Below are positions 33,931 through 44,821 of a DNA stretch of 64,000 bases, one piece after another. Under the pieces are notes generated by a model, which saw only the letters and a program-made list of their open reading frames with translations, made no database searches and was not told the origin of the DNA. The stretch covers positions 1,674,001-1,738,000 of the forward strand of contig JAWWNJ010000009.1 in the NCBI GenBank assembly GCA_037176885.1, given 5' to 3'. How positions within the stretch are numbered: position 1 is the stretch's first letter; every line of letters begins with the position of its first letter. Position numbers and translations under genes: made by a program. The DNA comes from Favolaschia claudopus. Lineage: Eukaryota > Basidiomycota > Agaricomycetes > Agaricales > Mycenaceae.

Positions 33931-35555
33931 ATGTCGTCGCTCCCCTTCATGCCTCCCGCGCCGATGGCCCCATTCAACAATAGTGCTGGAGAAATCTCAA
34001 CAGACTCGATACTCAAACGAAAGCGCTCCGACAGCCACATTGGATCTCCCGAGAAATTCCAGGTTATGATCGACGGTTCCTCGACGCCAACATTCAGTGG
34101 CTGCCCACGATATGTGCACGACGATACGTATTATTTTGAAGATGGGAGCTGTATTATTGCTGTGGAGAATACGCTGTTCAATGTGCGTCGACTTTGAATG
34201 AGTTGTGAGGCTATCTTCACACTGGCTATCTATTTCGTGCCAGGTCCATAGAACGATATTGTCTAAAGGTACGAGCTTGCGGATGATGTCGAACAACCCG
34301 CTTATCCTGGTGAAGACAGCTCGTCGTTCCATACTATGTTCTCGTTGCCGCAAGGGGAGAATGAGATTGAAGGGCGGTCGGATAATAACCCGATTCTTCT
34401 GACTGGAGACACAGTTGCTGAATTTCGTCATTTCTTGTGGGCGTTATATGCCTTGTGAGCTGTGTCTCCAGCATGCTAGTGTCTCTTTGACTCCGGTTAC
34501 CAGGCCTCCAGAGCTTCGAATAATCCACTCGTCAGACGCCGACCTCACTCAGCTCATGGACATTGCCCGTATAGCAAACAAATACTCCTTCAAGACGCTA
34601 GAAACTTGGTCGCTCGATGCTATCCAAGAATACGTCAACCGCAAACCCTCTCCCATCCTCACCGCAATCCCACCTCCCAACTCGTACACATTTTCCCCCA
34701 ACAACACGCCCGCACACGGCTCAGCACCCATCGAGAGCACCGCGCAGCTCACACAACTCATCCGCCTCGCACAGATGTGCAACCACGAGAAGCTGCTCTC
34801 GACCATGATCTTCCTTCTCCGCCAGCTCATGAGCTCCTCGCTGCAATACGCCTACCTCGCCATGACCCTCGCGGACGAGCTGGACCTGCGCACCCTCCGC
34901 GGGGCAGCCTACCTCGAAGTAATGCAGAAAGCCGTCGTCATCAAGCGCGCAAAAGTCGATCCCTTCAGACGTACAGCTGCGCCGCCAGTGGCAGGGCCGA
35001 ATACGAATACCGGCGCCGGCCCCGTGCATCCCGCGCCTCCTGACGAGGGCGATGTCGATGAAGAGGGTCGGCTGGTGGTGAACCCGGCGCAGCAGCTGCG
35101 ACTTCTGTCGGGTTATTACCGCTTGACGAAGGCATGGGAGCATCTGCGGAAAACGCCACCGCATTTCGACCATGCGCCGTCTTGTGGGGCAACGTGGCAC
35201 CAGCACGGGTGCACGCAGAGTTGGCTTGAGTTTTGGAAGGAGAAGACACGGAGCGACGCGGTGCTTGCGCTTGGATTGGCTGATGTGCTGGGGCGGCTCA
35301 AGATCGTTCAGAGGGACTACGACAGGTAGGTCGGATTAGCGGCAATGCAGAGCACGCAAGGCTGATTTGGATAGATGGGGCTCTGCGACGTACATGCATC
35401 ACGACTGTCGAATGGCGGTGAGCTTTGCTAACTTCGAACCGAACTCGGTCTCATTTTTTTGCAAGGCCAAGCGGAGCATAGTTGAAGTGCTCAGAACTGT
35501 AGAAGAGGCGCTGCCAGACTACTTTTCAGAGGCGGGGGATGACACATCCGATTGA
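33931..35555 (+). CDS. BTB/POZ-domain protein 2
   Basis: The N-terminus (MSSLPFMPPAPMAPF…ILKRKRSDSH) carries a basic KRKR patch. The BTB core follows: YYFEDGSCIIAVENTLFNVHR, FSLPQGENEIEG, NPILLTGDTVAEFRHFLWALYALP. Helical blocks match BTB protein 1: LMDIARIANKYSFKTLETWSL, LRLLSGYYRLTKAWEHL and a CxH cluster (HAPSCGATWHQHGC). The last exon (WGSATYMHHDCRMAVSF…) lies inside the 500-bp segmental duplication. Introns are GT-AG. It is longer than BTB protein 1 because of a disordered insert (PPVAGPNTNTGAGP). No catalytic motif; likely an adaptor, target unknown. Confidence 0.85.
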
Positions 35556-35856
35556 GCTGTAGTATACAATTTCAGACTAGCATGCTACATTAGTGGGTCC
35601 TGGAACAAATTTCTACTTCCGACTCTTGCTTTTCCCCTTTGTCCGTTTTTGAGTCGCACCACTTTCATACAGGTTTCTGCTCTGATTCCATGGGCCATCG
35701 GTAACAGTGGTGTTGGCACTCGAGCCCACTCTCGACGCAGAACCGCCCATCATGCTGGCCATGAGCGCGTCGACGTCCGTTGGTATCGTCTGTTCTTCCA
35801 ATCCTGCTTGGGAGCCGCGCAGCATCGTCTGCTCAAAAAGCTCGCTTTCCTCCAGC
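35356..35856. repeat. Segmental duplication, copy 1
   Basis: About 500 bp, nearly identical to 36228-36729. It starts GCAAGGCTGA and ends TTCCTCCAGC. It contains the last exon of BTB protein 2 and the 3' part of the neighbouring minus-strand gene. Confidence 0.95.
35613..35856 (-). pseudogene. 3' fragment of the 36486-37070 gene
   Basis: Encodes only the C-terminal part (ELFEQTMLRGSQAGLEEQTI… to KGKSKSRK) of the complete gene at 36486-37070, with a few substitutions (ASRVGSSANTT for APRVGSNANAT). The 5' two thirds are absent; homology stops at 35856. Confidence 0.85.
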
Positions 35857-36227
35857 ACGCAGCATCGCACCATGCTCGGGATATGTTTTCTAACGCGGTT
35901 GTAGATGGTGTCGGGGATGCAACGCGTTGCATTGTACTACGTGGTGGAATGAGTCAAGGGAGGCGGAATGGGAGGTGAGCGAGCGTACCGTTCATTAAGT
36001 AGGGATACTAATTCGCGCTGTCAGGTCCAGGCTTATGGTCTTCAAGAAAGACTGTCAAGAGGGGCCGGGAAAGGTGCGCAGTGACGCAGCATATGCTTGA
36101 CTTGCTTTCTAACTCATTTGTAGGCGGCGCTGGGGTGAATCGCGCGGAATTTGTCGACTGGCGACGAAGTCAGCGAAACGCGAGCATTCAAAGGTGCGTA
36201 AACGTGCCGGTAGAAAGGCGAGTAGAA

Positions 36228-36426
36228 GCAAGGCTGACTTGGATAGATGGGGCTCTGCGACGTACATGCATCACGACTGTCGAATGGCGGTGAGCTTTGC
36301 TAACTTCGAAACGCACTCGGTCTCATTTTTTGCAAGGCCAAGCGGAGCATAGTTGAAGTGCTGAGAACCGTAGAAGAGGCGCTGCCAGACTACTTTTCAG
36401 AGGCGGGGGATGACACATCCGATTGA
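36228..36426 (+). pseudogene. Orphan last exon of BTB protein 2
   Basis: Copy of the BTB 2 terminal exon with no BTB gene in front. A missing T in the T run breaks the reading frame relative to copy 1. Confidence 0.8.
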
Positions 36427-36729
36427 GCTGTAGTATACAATTTCAGACTAGCATGCTACATTAGTGATTCCGGGAACACAAATTTCTACTTGCGACTCTT
36501 GCTTTTCCCCTTTGTCCGTTTTTGCGTCGCACCGCCTTCATACAGGTTTCTGCTCTGATTCCATGGGCCATCGGTAACAGTGGCGTTGGCATTCGAGCCC
36601 ACTCTCGGTGCAGAACCGCCCATCATGCTGGCCATGAGCGCGTCGACGTCCGTTGGTATCGTCTGTTCTTCTAATCCTGCTTGGGAGCCGCGCAGCATCG
36701 TCTGCTCAAAAAGCTCGCCTTCCTCCAGC
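36228..36729. repeat. Segmental duplication, copy 2
   Basis: Second copy of 35356-35856, offset 872 bp. It differs by scattered substitutions and by one T fewer in a T run (TCATTTTTTG against TCATTTTTTTG). Confidence 0.95.
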
Positions 36730-37070
36730 TCCACGACCTTGGCTCGCAGATTGCGCATTATCCGCTCGAAAAGCACTGTCGATGTATGATCAGAGTTCTT
36801 TACAGCTTTTACCGCAAAGTCAGACGCACAGTTTTCTTCCACTTTCGTAGGAGGCCGAGGAAACAAAGGATCGGCTTCGGCCAGCTCCTCTTCGCGAGTA
36901 GCGCGCTTCAAGTCAAGTCTATCCTCCCACTTGCGCTCGAAGGCGGCCTGGTTGAGCTCGTCGTCGGACCAAGTTGTCTGATCCGGGCCATAGACGGTGC
37001 CGACTGAACTGGCGGGGGACGGTTCACGGATAAGGGCGTCGGCGTACTCCGGGTTGGTCGAGCGAGCCAT
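36486..37070 (-). CDS. Uncharacterised intronless protein with basic C-terminus
   Basis: A single exon of 195 residues, starting MARSTNPEYADALIREPSP at 37070. The N-terminal third is acidic and polar (TTWSDDELNQAAFERKWEDRL). The middle could form a helix (TVLFERIMRNLRAKVVELEEG). A low-complexity MASMMGGSAPRVG segment follows, and the chain ends KRTKGKSKSRK, a possible nuclear localisation signal. No known domain recognised. It is the complete gene from which the 35613-35856 fragment derives. Its promoter lies in 37071-37622. Confidence 0.75.
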   Translation of the reverse strand: MARSTNPEYADALIREPSPASSVGTVYGPDQTTWSDDELNQAAFERKWEDRLDLKRATREEELAEADPLFPRPPTKVEENCASDFAVKAVKNSDHTSTVLFERIMRNLRAKVVELEEGELFEQTMLRGSQAGLEEQTIPTDVDALMASMMGGSAPRVGSNANATVTDGPWNQSRNLYEGGATQKRTKGKSKSRK

Positions 37071-37622
37071 TCGAAATGAAAAAGGGATGGTGGAGTGGAA
37101 GAAATCAAGAGGGAGAGGAGGGGGAGTCCGGGGACGGTTTGGACATGAAGGTTGAAAAGAAGCGTCACTCCGTCGCGTAAACTTGGCCAAACAACGCGCA
37201 CGTAATGTTGAGTATGTTCTCACGCCTTCTTCTTCAACTTTGCTTCCGCGTCTCGGCGCCACAACGTCAAACGGTGGGCTGACTAATTCTGCTTCGTCCA
37301 CTCATCTCTAGTCTTCCAAAGTTGTCCATTCTGTCGTTGGACAGTCGAAACATGGTCGGGTATCTGAATTCTGCTTTGCAATTCGTGCAGAGTTGTATTG
37401 AACTTGAAGTTATCGACTCGCAATCCGCCGGAATTGGAATCAGGAAAGCGTCAGCTAACTGGGTCAAACTCTCCCCTCATTCTGTACATTTACACCCCTC
37501 GAGCTGCGTCGTCTGGATTTTCTTCCGTTGTTTATAATACACATTATTCAGTTTGGAGAGGTTCAAACCACAATTCTGGCAGACTTTCTCATGTGGATCT
37601 ATCTACATCACTCGCGTTCCCT
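37071..37622. other. Intergenic region
   Basis: Upstream of the basic protein gene and downstream of the FunK1-like gene. No further gene supported. Confidence 0.4.
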
Positions 37623-38542
37623 CTAATCTGAAGCGCTAGAAACACCCGAGCAGCATACAGATTTTCCACACCGCTCCTTCTGCACTCTCTCAATCCCACC
37701 TTGAATAATTTCCAGCATCCGATTGTACGCCCCCTCAGTCTCCGTACGGGCACTTTCTGCCCCTTCACGAAGTTTTTCGATAACTTCCTCCAAAATATCC
37801 CTGTCGCATCCCATGTAGCGATTCACATGCGTTCTGATACCAGCATCGTCGTCGTCGTTTTCGAGAAATCCTGTCTTGGCATAGTAAGCATTGGATGCCG
37901 TGCCTCTCTCCGCCCATTTGCGCAACCAATCCGGCCGAAATTTATCGGGGCGGGCGTTATGATCGTACCCGTAACACGCCCAGCAGAGAACATACAAGAC
38001 AGATTCAAAGTCGTCGCCGACCCTGAGCCTGGTCCCGGCGACGGGGGTGCCGCTCTTGATCCTGCCAAGCTTTCGAACGGAGGAGAAAGCGTACTGCGAA
38101 TTCAGTGAGTTTGAATTTTGAGACCCACAGCAGAAAATAAAACATACTGAGCCCATGAATGTTACCGGGTTGTTTGAGGCAGAAGAGCCGTCCCTCGAAT
38201 CCGGAAAGTCCAGGTCCAAAACTACACCCTCGCAAGAGCCAGCGCCTGGAAGCTGTTCGCGTCGGATTGCGACGTTATTATAGTCGATGTGTTTGTGAAG
38301 TATCTGATGGTCGGCAGCCAATCTTTGGAGAACTGGTGGCACAGTTTGGTGCACATTCAGGCATATTTGTGTTACGCTAACTCACTTTGAACGACATCCT
38401 TCACAGCGACCAGTATTTCCTTGACAGAGGAGGCATGTTCCAATGTCGTCTTCCTGTACTGCGGTGTCGGGCCACTGGGGGGAGAAGTGACTGGAGAGGA
38501 GTTTGGAGGGTGCATAATTTTCTGGAAGATCAGACTCGACAT
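37623..38542 (-). CDS. FunK1-type fungal protein kinase-like protein, truncated and probably inactive
   Basis: The C-lobe of a FunK1 kinase is visible: SSVKEILVAVKDVV, then AADHQILHKHIDYNNVAI in place of the usual …ILHRDISxNNI, then GVVLDLDFPDS (DFG-equivalent Asp kept). SGTPVAGTRLRVGDDFESVLYVLCWAC and DKFRPDWLRKWAE follow, with a C-terminal helix at the stop. The HRD aspartate is replaced by His (HKH) and no glycine-rich loop or VAIK-lysine region is found upstream. Both point to a pseudokinase or a decaying gene. The start is uncertain; a frame reaching 38736 may add a first exon. Confidence 0.65.
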
Positions 38543-38813
38543 CGTTTCACGGTGGCACGAAGCACTGAGTGGCACTCAAATCCTGAATTTAATTGAATAG
38601 TATCAGCCTCGACAAATTGAGCAAAAATTCTGGATTTCGCGCACCTCGGAAGGGTAGTTGTCAAGCGTGTATACAGGTGTGGGTCCTCTTTGCACGCCAG
38701 GAACAACGTGGTTAATGTCAACAGTTGTTTGGCCATGTTATAAGCTAATTGAACCTTTATTTATCCGTATTTGCATCTCGCGTGACCATGAAACTCTGAA
38801 CTTGACCTCCACC

Positions 38814-40030
38814 ATGTCCACAACTCTCAACATCAGCTCCAGGGGCGGCCGTACGAATAACACGCGCAGCAGACCAGGGGCGAACAGTCAATCCTCTGCA
38901 CCCCGGCGAAAAATGGAGCTTATCGCCTCTGTCAGTCGGAGCAGCGGGTTACAGAAGGATGGGGATGAGTGAGTTGCCTCTGGTCGACGACTATTTCACT
39001 GCAATATATCGCAGTATCTAGCTTGAAGAATCTGGATGTGCAAAATGAATATTGGGACTACATCGCGGGCAAGGTTTGTTCGGTTTAATCTGTTTGAATC
39101 CAAGTGTGAATCTTGTGCAGCTCAATGATCTTTGGGAAAATTACCCTCGGCGAGTTCCAGAGTCTGAGACACAGACTCGGCAACGCATCGACGTTCAGGA
39201 AAATGTTCTGATTCTGTTTCGTGAGTCAACAGAATCAATCTACGTTCATCGAATAGATCGAATAGACGAAAGTCCAGGAAAGCTCAGAGAGGGAATTATT
39301 GCATCGCGGAGAGTAGATTCATTCGCCTTGGAAGGTTGGTATCTGCCGATTCACGGTCCCTTCTAATTGAACTTGTTTAGTATACGAAACATCCTTATTC
39401 CTGGCCATTCTTTTCGACTCGCCCCGCCACATTGGTCCCGTCATTCCTGCGCTCACGACATATTTCCACCTCCCGTCAACCCAGCCTTATCCTACCTGCG
39501 CCGAAACAATCTTGGTATGCTTATTGCACTACCTTGTTGCAGCCCATCCATCCCAGCGTGAATTTCACGCCTCCTTGGCTTCCATGCCCAATGCGTTCTT
39601 CCCAGGCGACTCCGCTGCTCGGATCTGGATCACATCCCTTGCTGGCTGCATTCGCTCCCGCAACTACGCTAAGCTTGGCAAGCTTACGCAGATCACTGCG
39701 TTACCGGGCGACGATGCTCGGCCTGAATCTGACGGACCTGGACGACCGCTGTCAAGAAAAGCATTATACCATCTCGTCGACTCTTTGCGTTCCAAAACGC
39801 GAGAGATGACATGGATCGTTATGCGTGCTGCGTACCGGGAGCTCTTCTGTCAGGTAGACTCTCACTGGGATACGCGGTCATGGCTTGAGCGCTCTCTCGG
39901 CCTTTCAAGTAAGGTCCCTGGCGGACACAGTTTGGCTTTGGATGAATGGCTAATTTCTGAACGCGATCGTGGGCATGTTAGAGAGAAGGAGGGTCTAGAA
40001 GGACGTTGGATAGTTTGCAAACCTCGTTGA
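38814..40030 (+). CDS. SAC3/GANP-family-like protein
   Basis: Five exons, all GT-AG. Starts MSTTLNISSRGGRTNNTRSRPG (disordered, Arg-rich). Then LKNLDVQNEYWDYIAGK, LNDLWENYPRRVPESE and LREGIIASRRVDSFALEVYETS. The helical core is LLHYLVAAHPSQREFHASLASM…FFPGDSAARIWITSLAG…NYAKLGKL, with …RSKTREMTWIVMRAAYREL and LDEWLISERDRGHVREKEGLEG near the C-terminus. The alternation of short helices and the order of these blocks recall the SAC3/GANP (PCI-like) domain of TREX-2 or proteasome-related proteins. I am moderately sure of the family and cannot name the complex. Confidence 0.55.
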
Positions 40031-40125
40031 AATGTATCGTCTAGATCTACTGTAACTGTAGCTGAATTTAGCAAGTCCATCTAATCTCACCCGACCCGAT
40101 CACCTTCGTGTCAATTCACGCCATC

Positions 40126-41149
40126 ATGGGCGAAACGCCCTTAACTCTGACTGTCGCTACCGTACCTCTCGGTACCGGCCCACCAACACGAGAAGAGCTC
40201 CTCGTCCACTACCCCGCCAAATTCACCTGGAATGAGCTCAAAGCCTTCGTCAACTCAGGCGATCTCGGCCTACTCAAACGCGACCGGAGGCTGCAGCAAC
40301 GATACGACCTCTGGCTCGCAGGAATCAAAGAAAAATACGGGTCGACTGGTATGAAATTGGTGCTCGCTCTCGGTTTCCTGCAAAAGCCAACTGCCAGTGC
40401 TCGCAGCCAACTACCTTATGACTTGTCGGCTTCAGTGGGGCAAACCCGACACGCTATCTCTCCTGGGTTCGGCGATCCAGGATTCGGGCATCTCCACCCC
40501 TGGGGTATTCGAGAAAGCTTCCACTGGTATCCTGAAAGACCTACCTCCCCTGCCCGCCGACGCGCCTCCATACTTCTCCAAATCCACGCCGGCGGAATAC
40601 CTCAGCATAATCCAGAACGACTGGCCGTACTCCGTCCCGCCCGAGGTCGAGCACACCCTAGTCTGGACTAGGATCCCGATATTCCACGCGAGCTTGATAC
40701 CCGATGCTATTCGTGCGCGCGTGGAGTTGGATGGGTTGTGGGGGTTCACGGGCAGCGATGAGCCTCCGCCTTCGCCGTCAGAGCTTTCTGCGTGTCTTCC
40801 CGCACTAGCGGAATGGGGCGTTACACTGGACCAGATGATCACGTCGGAGAAGGGGACGAAGGAAGAGGATGAGTTGGTGCGGTTAGCTGGGGTTCCTGTC
40901 CATGACTTTGTTAGAAGTCGGTGGAAGGAGGAGGAATGGGAGACGGCTTGGTTTGGTAAGGGTTTATTTCATTCTGCTAATCCTTGCCTGTGACTCACCG
41001 AGTGTTTTGATATAATCGCCAGTCAATCCGCCGGTGAGTAGGGATAATATTCTACAACAGCTATAGCAGACGCTCAAATCCAGTAACTCTAGCGATTGCA
41101 GAGCGTTCCAGGTCTGGCCCACGTCCACGTTTTCGCCCGACACAAGTAG
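40126..41149 (+). CDS. DUF3605-family protein
   Basis: Starts MGETPLTLTVATVPLGTG. Blocks: FTWNELKAFVNSGDLGLLKRD, RRLQQRYDLWLAGIKEKYGS, NYLMTCRLQWGKPDTLSLL, NDWPYSVPPEVEHTLVWTRIP, DGLWGFTG and VHDFVRSRWKEEEWETAWF. It ends with LQSVPGLAHVHVFARHK. These are hallmarks of DUF3605, a fungal family of unknown function with a conserved W/H-rich core. Three introns; the last two flank a tiny exon (VNPP), and the final acceptor could be either of two nearby AGs. Confidence 0.82.
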
Positions 41150-41488
41150 ACGATAGATAGACATTGGAAGGACCATAGGCTATCAATAGAGAAAGAGTTC
41201 TAGATTCGCAACGCGTCGAACAGATTCCGCGAAACTGTTGAGGACGAGTACTATGCAAGTCATAGAAGACAACGAACCGAAGAACCCCATAGCTCTAGGA
41301 AGACATCGCCCACACGAAAGGATGACCTGGGTATAAACCCCCGCCTTAAATTATGCAATACATTTACGCTACGTACTCTTCCACGACGCTACAGCACCGC
41401 TGCGCGACATCATATCGTCCGCTCCCCTGTCGCTCTGAATCGCGCTGCACTAGGCATCAACAAACCGTCTGTCTGTCCATCCACCCTC

Positions 41489-43441
41489 CTAACTAGCATA
41501 TCCACCATACCCCTGCTGCTGATGTGGCTGACCACCACCATACCCATACTGCTGCTGGTGCGGCTGACCACCATCATGATCATACCCATACTGCGGTTGC
41601 TGTTGATGTTGCTGCTGCGGCGTCTGCGGCGCCCCACCCTGCACCTGGAGCGGTAAATACGTCTGACTCTTCTGTTCAAAAAACCCCTTATTCTTCTTCG
41701 CCGACTTTTGCTTCCTCCGGCAGCAGCACCGCCAGACGATGAACCCAATTAGCAACGCAAGTCCAACGAGGACGCCCGTGACGATGTAGGGCCACCGGCT
41801 GAGCACCATCTCCTCGTATTTCTTCTTCTTCTCTTCGGCGGAGACGGGCGAGTGTTGCTGTTGGTCGGCGGGGAGGAGGGCGTATTGCGAGGAGCCGGTG
41901 GTGTCTTGGCCGTTGAGACGCGCTGAGACGAAGGCGGCTTTCGCGGTGGCGGGGTCGGTGAGGGGAAGGAGCTGGATGAAGGGGTCGTTGCGGTCTTTGT
42001 CGCTGCCGTCAACCCAGTCGCCAAAGTCCATCAACGTGTATGCATTGCGGACTGTGGACAGTCAGTATTAGACACTTAGTGAATGCAATCGGACAACGCA
42101 CGGAAAGTCATGCCCATGATCATATCAAAGTTGCCGAACAAGCTGAACGCGCTGGTAATAGGCTGGAACGCGCCTATGCAGACGTGGTTGCCGTTCTTGT
42201 CGAGGATCTTGAAATTGTCGTCCACGACGTCGAGGGGGTGCATGGGGAACGCGACGCCCCCAAAGTTGAACGTCAAGTTGATCATCTGCCCGCAGGGGAC
42301 GGTCCACCACTCGTTGTCGGAGTCGTAGACAGCGCCTTGAACGCGGCCGTAAATCATGTCGGACATGTCACGCGGGACCTGGCTGAACGTGAAACCTGAG
42401 TCGAAGACGGCGACGAGCTGGCCCTTCGGCGCCTTGGGTACGATGGTCTTGATCTTGAGGACGGTGCCGTCGGGTCCGATGACAGAGTTGTCCTTGTCGG
42501 TCATGGCTTGCCAGTGCTGCTGGTCTTCAAGCAGCTTGTGCACGGTTTCGACATTGAGCTTGGGCTGGCTCGTGATATTTTCGAAGCCTTTTGCCGGTTG
42601 GGAGATGGTGAAGGTGCCCGTGAAGGACTGGAAGGCATGAGTATGATGATAAATCGAAAACGAGAAACACAAACATGACTGGGATCGTTCTTGCGGTCGA
42701 GGAGGAAGGAGATGTAGTTGGAGGTGGATGTGTTCTGCGAGAAAATGCGGTTGAGCATGGAGCTGCCTGAACTGCCAAGTTTGTCGTGAATGGCAGAGCC
42801 GTCATTTGGGCCTAGGCCGATAAGACCTAATCGAGAAGAGGTACATAAGGCAAGCCGCAGACGCGGTTATAGATGACCGGCATACCATCGAACGCCGAGT
42901 CAGTTGAGAAGGAGCTGGAGTCGGAGACTTGCACTGTGGACGTGGTGTAAGATGAGTGCAGAATTGACAGGGGAACACCCACAAAATGCCTGGTTCTCGA
43001 CAGTATAGCCGTCGAATTCTAGTTTGGCCGTGCGGATGCTGCCTGTCGCGACGGTGAATATTCCTCCTACGAGGCATTGGGAACAAGTATACCTGTCGCA
43101 GACCCAACGGCGTAGTTTAGCGACATACTCTTCCCAGTGTCGGTCGTTGTGGGTGGTGTGCCGGGAAATTTTACCCAGAGATCAGAACTACATGTCACTT
43201 GAGCACCAAACTTTCGACTTTAAAACGCGGATATGGACCTCCCGGTGTCAAGAATTACAGATACAGAAGTGCCGGCGAGGGAGACATTGGCGATATAGGC
43301 AGCGTTTCCGTTGTTGAGAATAGGGACTTCGCGACGTCCCAGGCGACTTGAAGGAACAGAAGAACCGGTGCGGACGTGGAAAGGGAGCTCAATGGCGTGG
43401 ACGACAGAGAGAAAAAGCGAGAGTGGGATAAGAGAGTGCAT
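41489..43441 (-). CDS. Membrane-anchored aspartic peptidase A1 (copy 3)
   Basis: Signal peptide MHSLIPLSLFLSVVHA, then the propeptide. Catalytic motif 1 is VILDTG-SSDLWV (codon split by an intron with donor AG|GTCCAT). AFDGMIGLGPNDGS and LNRIFSQNTSTSNYISFLLDR follow. Motif 2 is VAVFDSGFTFSQVPR, with DSG instead of DTG, a common active variant. After the peptidase a transmembrane helix (YIVTGVLVGLALLIGFIVW), a basic CCCRRKQKSAKK stop-transfer stretch and a Gln/Tyr/Gly-rich tail follow. It should sit in the plasma membrane or secretory pathway with the peptidase outside, like yapsins. Head-to-head with copy 4. Confidence 0.9.
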
Positions 43442-44821
43442 CTGGGCTGGATAACCTCAGCGGCGAGGTATCCAGAGGTTGAGGTAGGAGGCAAGGGTGA
43501 TTTGAGCGCTCGGCATTTTGATGCCGTCAAATTCCTGGTCGCCGTCACGGTCAACCACAACGTTAACCTTCGCTCTAGTGCATTCCTTCGTTCTCTCAGC
43601 GTCTTCCCTCCAAGTATATGAGCAGAATACACGATCAAATGCCGGACTGGGTTCTGAACTACGCGCCTCTATCCAGCCTGAGCATTCCACTTGGCTATTT
43701 CTCTGGACTCTCACCCCTCAGTCCGACTCCTGAACGTGTTCCTGACGCCGCATTCGCTCCAGAGCCTTCAGGGACTTACGCTGGCTTTGAATTCTCCACA
43801 CTAGCTGCAAGGCATTTCCGAGGTTCAGCATTGTTATTCTCCATCATATCTGTTCATGCCGACTGTTGCTTTACCTGGTTCTGTGCAATTTGCAGTGTCT
43901 TGCTAAGCTCTCATCTGACTTGCAATCGTCAAAGCAGGATTGATTTTTCTCAAGTACAACCAACTTGCTCTTCTGGTTGGTGAACCGCCAACTAAGCACA
44001 CTCCGCTGTGCGATCCGATTGTACTGTGCCGTGCCTTAACACAGGACTGTCAGTCCCAGATCGAGTGCACCATGTTGAATTGCCGCCGCCTCATTGTCTT
44101 CCAATCTGTATTGCTGTTGGCCACTGACCACTACTTCAATGATCCTTCTCCCAACCTTTAAGTTTCCATGACTGAACACATCATACACAGATTTACCCAG
44201 TCCTTGCTTGTTTCTTCGACTGGCTCCTGAAACAAAAGTGCACAGTCATTTTTTACAATCCGGGTTGAAGTTCTTTGAGACGGTGTTTTTTGAGTTTTTG
44301 TTGCTTCCTCCTGCAGGCCCACAACTTATTTTGAAGTCCAACTGGAGGTGGAATGGCATAATGTCTTCCCAGTGGTGAACCTTGGCGCACGGAGATCAAG
44401 TGTAACTTGGCAAGGATATTTAAATAACTGCTTATCGCGTTCGAACTCACACTGCTCGCGTTCCCGATCCGTGTCTGTGTTGGTGGGCGGCTGGCGGTGT
44501 TTCGTTGTCATTTGCCAAGCCCCTCGCTAATTTGCCTCGAGAGTTTTTATATGTTCTTTCCATTGTGCTCATCTGCACAATTGGATGAAGGATGCTTGAC
44601 CGGATCTTTCCTGGTCGGCATTGAGGGTTCAACGTTAAACATTGGAAGGACTAGTGAGGACCTGGATTTGACTATGATCTTCGTCTCCATGCTCCTAAGA
44701 ATGGGGCCCGGGTGGGCGGGCGATGACATTGAGACAAGCGATCCGAGACGGCACCGCCTCTTTTGTTACATATCGCAGCGCTCTCACGCATTTCTCTCTC
44801 TCTCTGCTTTCTCTTTCCCTT
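43442..44821. promoter_or_regulatory. Shared upstream region of the peptidase 3/4 pair
   Basis: 1.38 kb between two divergent starts. The open frame 43618-43983 (plus) has no recognised motif and no signal sequence. A pyrimidine-rich tract (TTTCTCTCTCTCTGC) just before 44822 is typical of fungal leaders. Confidence 0.45.

Noticed and set aside
37267..37467. Minus frame with a CxxC (CTNCKAEF)
   Set aside because: A single CxxC in a 66-residue frame is not enough; it lies in the promoter of the 36486-37070 gene.
43618..43983. 121-residue frame between aspartic peptidases 3 and 4
   Set aside because: No domain and no support beyond being open.
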